A DNA stretch of 64,000 nucleotides, taken from Streptomyces sp. CNQ-509. Lineage in GTDB: Bacteria > Actinomycetota > Actinomycetes > Streptomycetales > Streptomycetaceae. Shown piece after piece: positions 63,344 through 64,000 of the stretch. The position numbers and the translations under genes were made by a program. The stretch spans positions 3,853,501-3,917,500 of the forward strand of contig NZ_CP011492.1 in assembly GCF_001011035.1 (NCBI RefSeq), given 5' to 3'. Position 1 is the first letter of the stretch, and each line of letters starts with the position of its first letter. Below the pieces are notes generated by a model. That model did no database searches. It worked only from the letters and a program-made list of their open reading frames with translations, and had not been told where the DNA came from.

Positions 63344-63647
63344 ACCCGCGCACCCGGTCCTCCGTGCAGAGGCGAACCGGCTGTACAGCCGTCGCCCCGC
63401 CGCCGCCCGCCGAGATCGCCCCGGTGGCGGCCGGGCCGCGACGCGACCAGCGCAGACGTGCACCGGCTGTACTGCGATGGTGTGCACACGCGGCCCCGGT
63501 ACCACCAGACCCGACGTGGTGCCCGGTCTGTGGCGCAATGACGGACAATGTCCGGGTAGCTGACTATCATGGCGAACACAGCGCGCCTGGGATGTGCGAT
63601 TCCGTCCATGGTCCTCGCGTGTACGCGCTGGTGGAGGCGAAGCAGCG
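63344..63647. promoter_or_regulatory. Upstream region of the right-edge gene
   Basis: A 304-bp gap without a supported gene. It holds CGGCTGTACAGCCG (63378-63391, a perfect palindrome) and a related half site ACCGGCTGTAC at 63462-63472, likely regulator sites. TATCAT at 63565-63570 may be the -10 of the next gene, giving a leader of about 70 nt. Confidence 0.45.
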
Positions 63648-64000
63648 ATGCACTCCGAGTCCGGGCGGGGTGGCAGACCCGGCGAGACGCCCGGCGCGGC
63701 GATGGACGATGACCTGCGACTGGGGTGGGTGGCCGGTCTGCCCGCCGATGCCGACGTGACCAGGGTTTTGGGGCTGGCTCTGCCGCATGCGGTCGCCGGA
63801 GCGGCCGGCCTGGGCGGACTGGTCCACCTATCCGGTCGTGAGCCGGGCACGCTCGACCTGGCCGCGGTCATCGGCCTGCCCCCGGACCTGACCGGTGCGT
63901 GGGACCATCTCGGCGACGCGGCCACGCCCGGGCTCGCCCCGGCCCGCGCGATCGCCACCGGGCGCCCCGTCTGGTCACAGGCTCGCCCCCCTACCCCGGA
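63648..64000 (+). CDS. Unidentified protein, truncated by the window edge
   Basis: An open frame of 117 codons from ATG 63648 to the edge, with GGAGG 10 nt upstream. The start is MHSESGRGGRPGETPG, then LGWVAGLPADADVTRVLGLALPHAVAGAAGLGGLVHLSG and GTLDLAAVIGLPPDLTGAWD. This looks like the N-terminus of a regulatory protein with a GAF/PAS-type sensor, perhaps a SpoIIE-class phosphatase, but the decisive part is outside the window. The identity is therefore not assigned. Confidence 0.5.
   Translation, partial: MHSESGRGGRPGETPGAAMDDDLRLGWVAGLPADADVTRVLGLALPHAVAGAAGLGGLVHLSGREPGTLDLAAVIGLPPDLTGAWDHLGDAATPGLAPARAIATGRPVWSQARPPTP

Overview
The window looks like chromosomal core DNA of a Streptomyces or close relative. 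The evidence is very high G+C, GTG/TTG starts, many leaderless promoters (a TAnnnT hexamer about 6 nt before the start codon), a mycothiol-type isomerase, a PASTA kinase/Bpa/CrgA gene set, and gene order typical of the chromosome arm next to oriC. An exact parS core (12583-12596) and several perfect DnaA boxes (732, 775, 921, 27389, 28654, 57321) agree with a position near the origin. No transposase, integrase, CRISPR array or rRNA was seen.

Layout. 1-13.4 kb holds the cell-growth and division block: a truncated DUF881 gene, crgA, a rhomboid protease, a cyclophilin and a DUF5324 protein; then tRNA-Ala(UGC), then the co-oriented minus-strand operon fhaA-fhaB-PP2C-rodA/ftsW-pbpA-pknB, then tRNA-Leu(CAG), parS and terD. 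13.6-22.1 kb holds a J-domain protein, a rhodanese, the phenylacetyl-CoA epoxidase operon paaABCDE (every junction overlapping by 4 nt), a DUF5819/HTTM membrane pair and a SpoU-type RNA methylase. 22.2-25.5 kb is an accessory-looking insert: a secreted cytolethal-distending-toxin-B-like nuclease with a C-terminal lectin-like domain, divergent from a single-pass protein that joins a cytoplasmic HTH-like/coiled-coil part to an extracellular domain. 25.6-32.5 kb holds paaN, a TetR regulator (PaaR-like), an Lrp regulator and a complete 2-oxoacid dehydrogenase operon (E1alpha-E1beta-E2). 32.5-36.7 kb holds a MobA-like/DUF6457 fusion, a MoeA with a long extension, and a potassium channel. 36.7-40.4 kb holds a quinone oxidoreductase, a proline-rich surface protein, a GNAT acetyltransferase and bpa. 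40.5-44.9 kb holds two divergent receptor Ser/Thr kinases and a NarL-type response regulator. 45.3-49.3 kb holds a second bkdABC operon. 49.4-64 kb holds a GntR regulator and MFS transporter, an MreB/Mbl-like ATPase, a mycothiol-type isomerase, a nitrilase-family amidase, a thioredoxin-NHL protein, an ArsR regulator divergent from a secreted protein, an M18 aminopeptidase, a sulfotransferase, an acyl-CoA dehydrogenase, an SseB-like protein and a truncated gene at the right edge.

How the parts fit. The phenylacetate genes are split over two loci 7 kb apart, but the same 14-bp inverted repeat ACCGA-N4-TCGGT lies before paaA, between paaN and the TetR gene, and before the first 2-oxoacid dehydrogenase operon. 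I infer one TetR regulon in which this dehydrogenase may feed acyl-CoA (possibly phenylacetyl-CoA from phenylpyruvate) into the Paa epoxidase route, while the second bkd operon serves ordinary branched-chain keto acids. The most novel-looking locus is the CdtB-like toxin with its divergent membrane-spanning partner.
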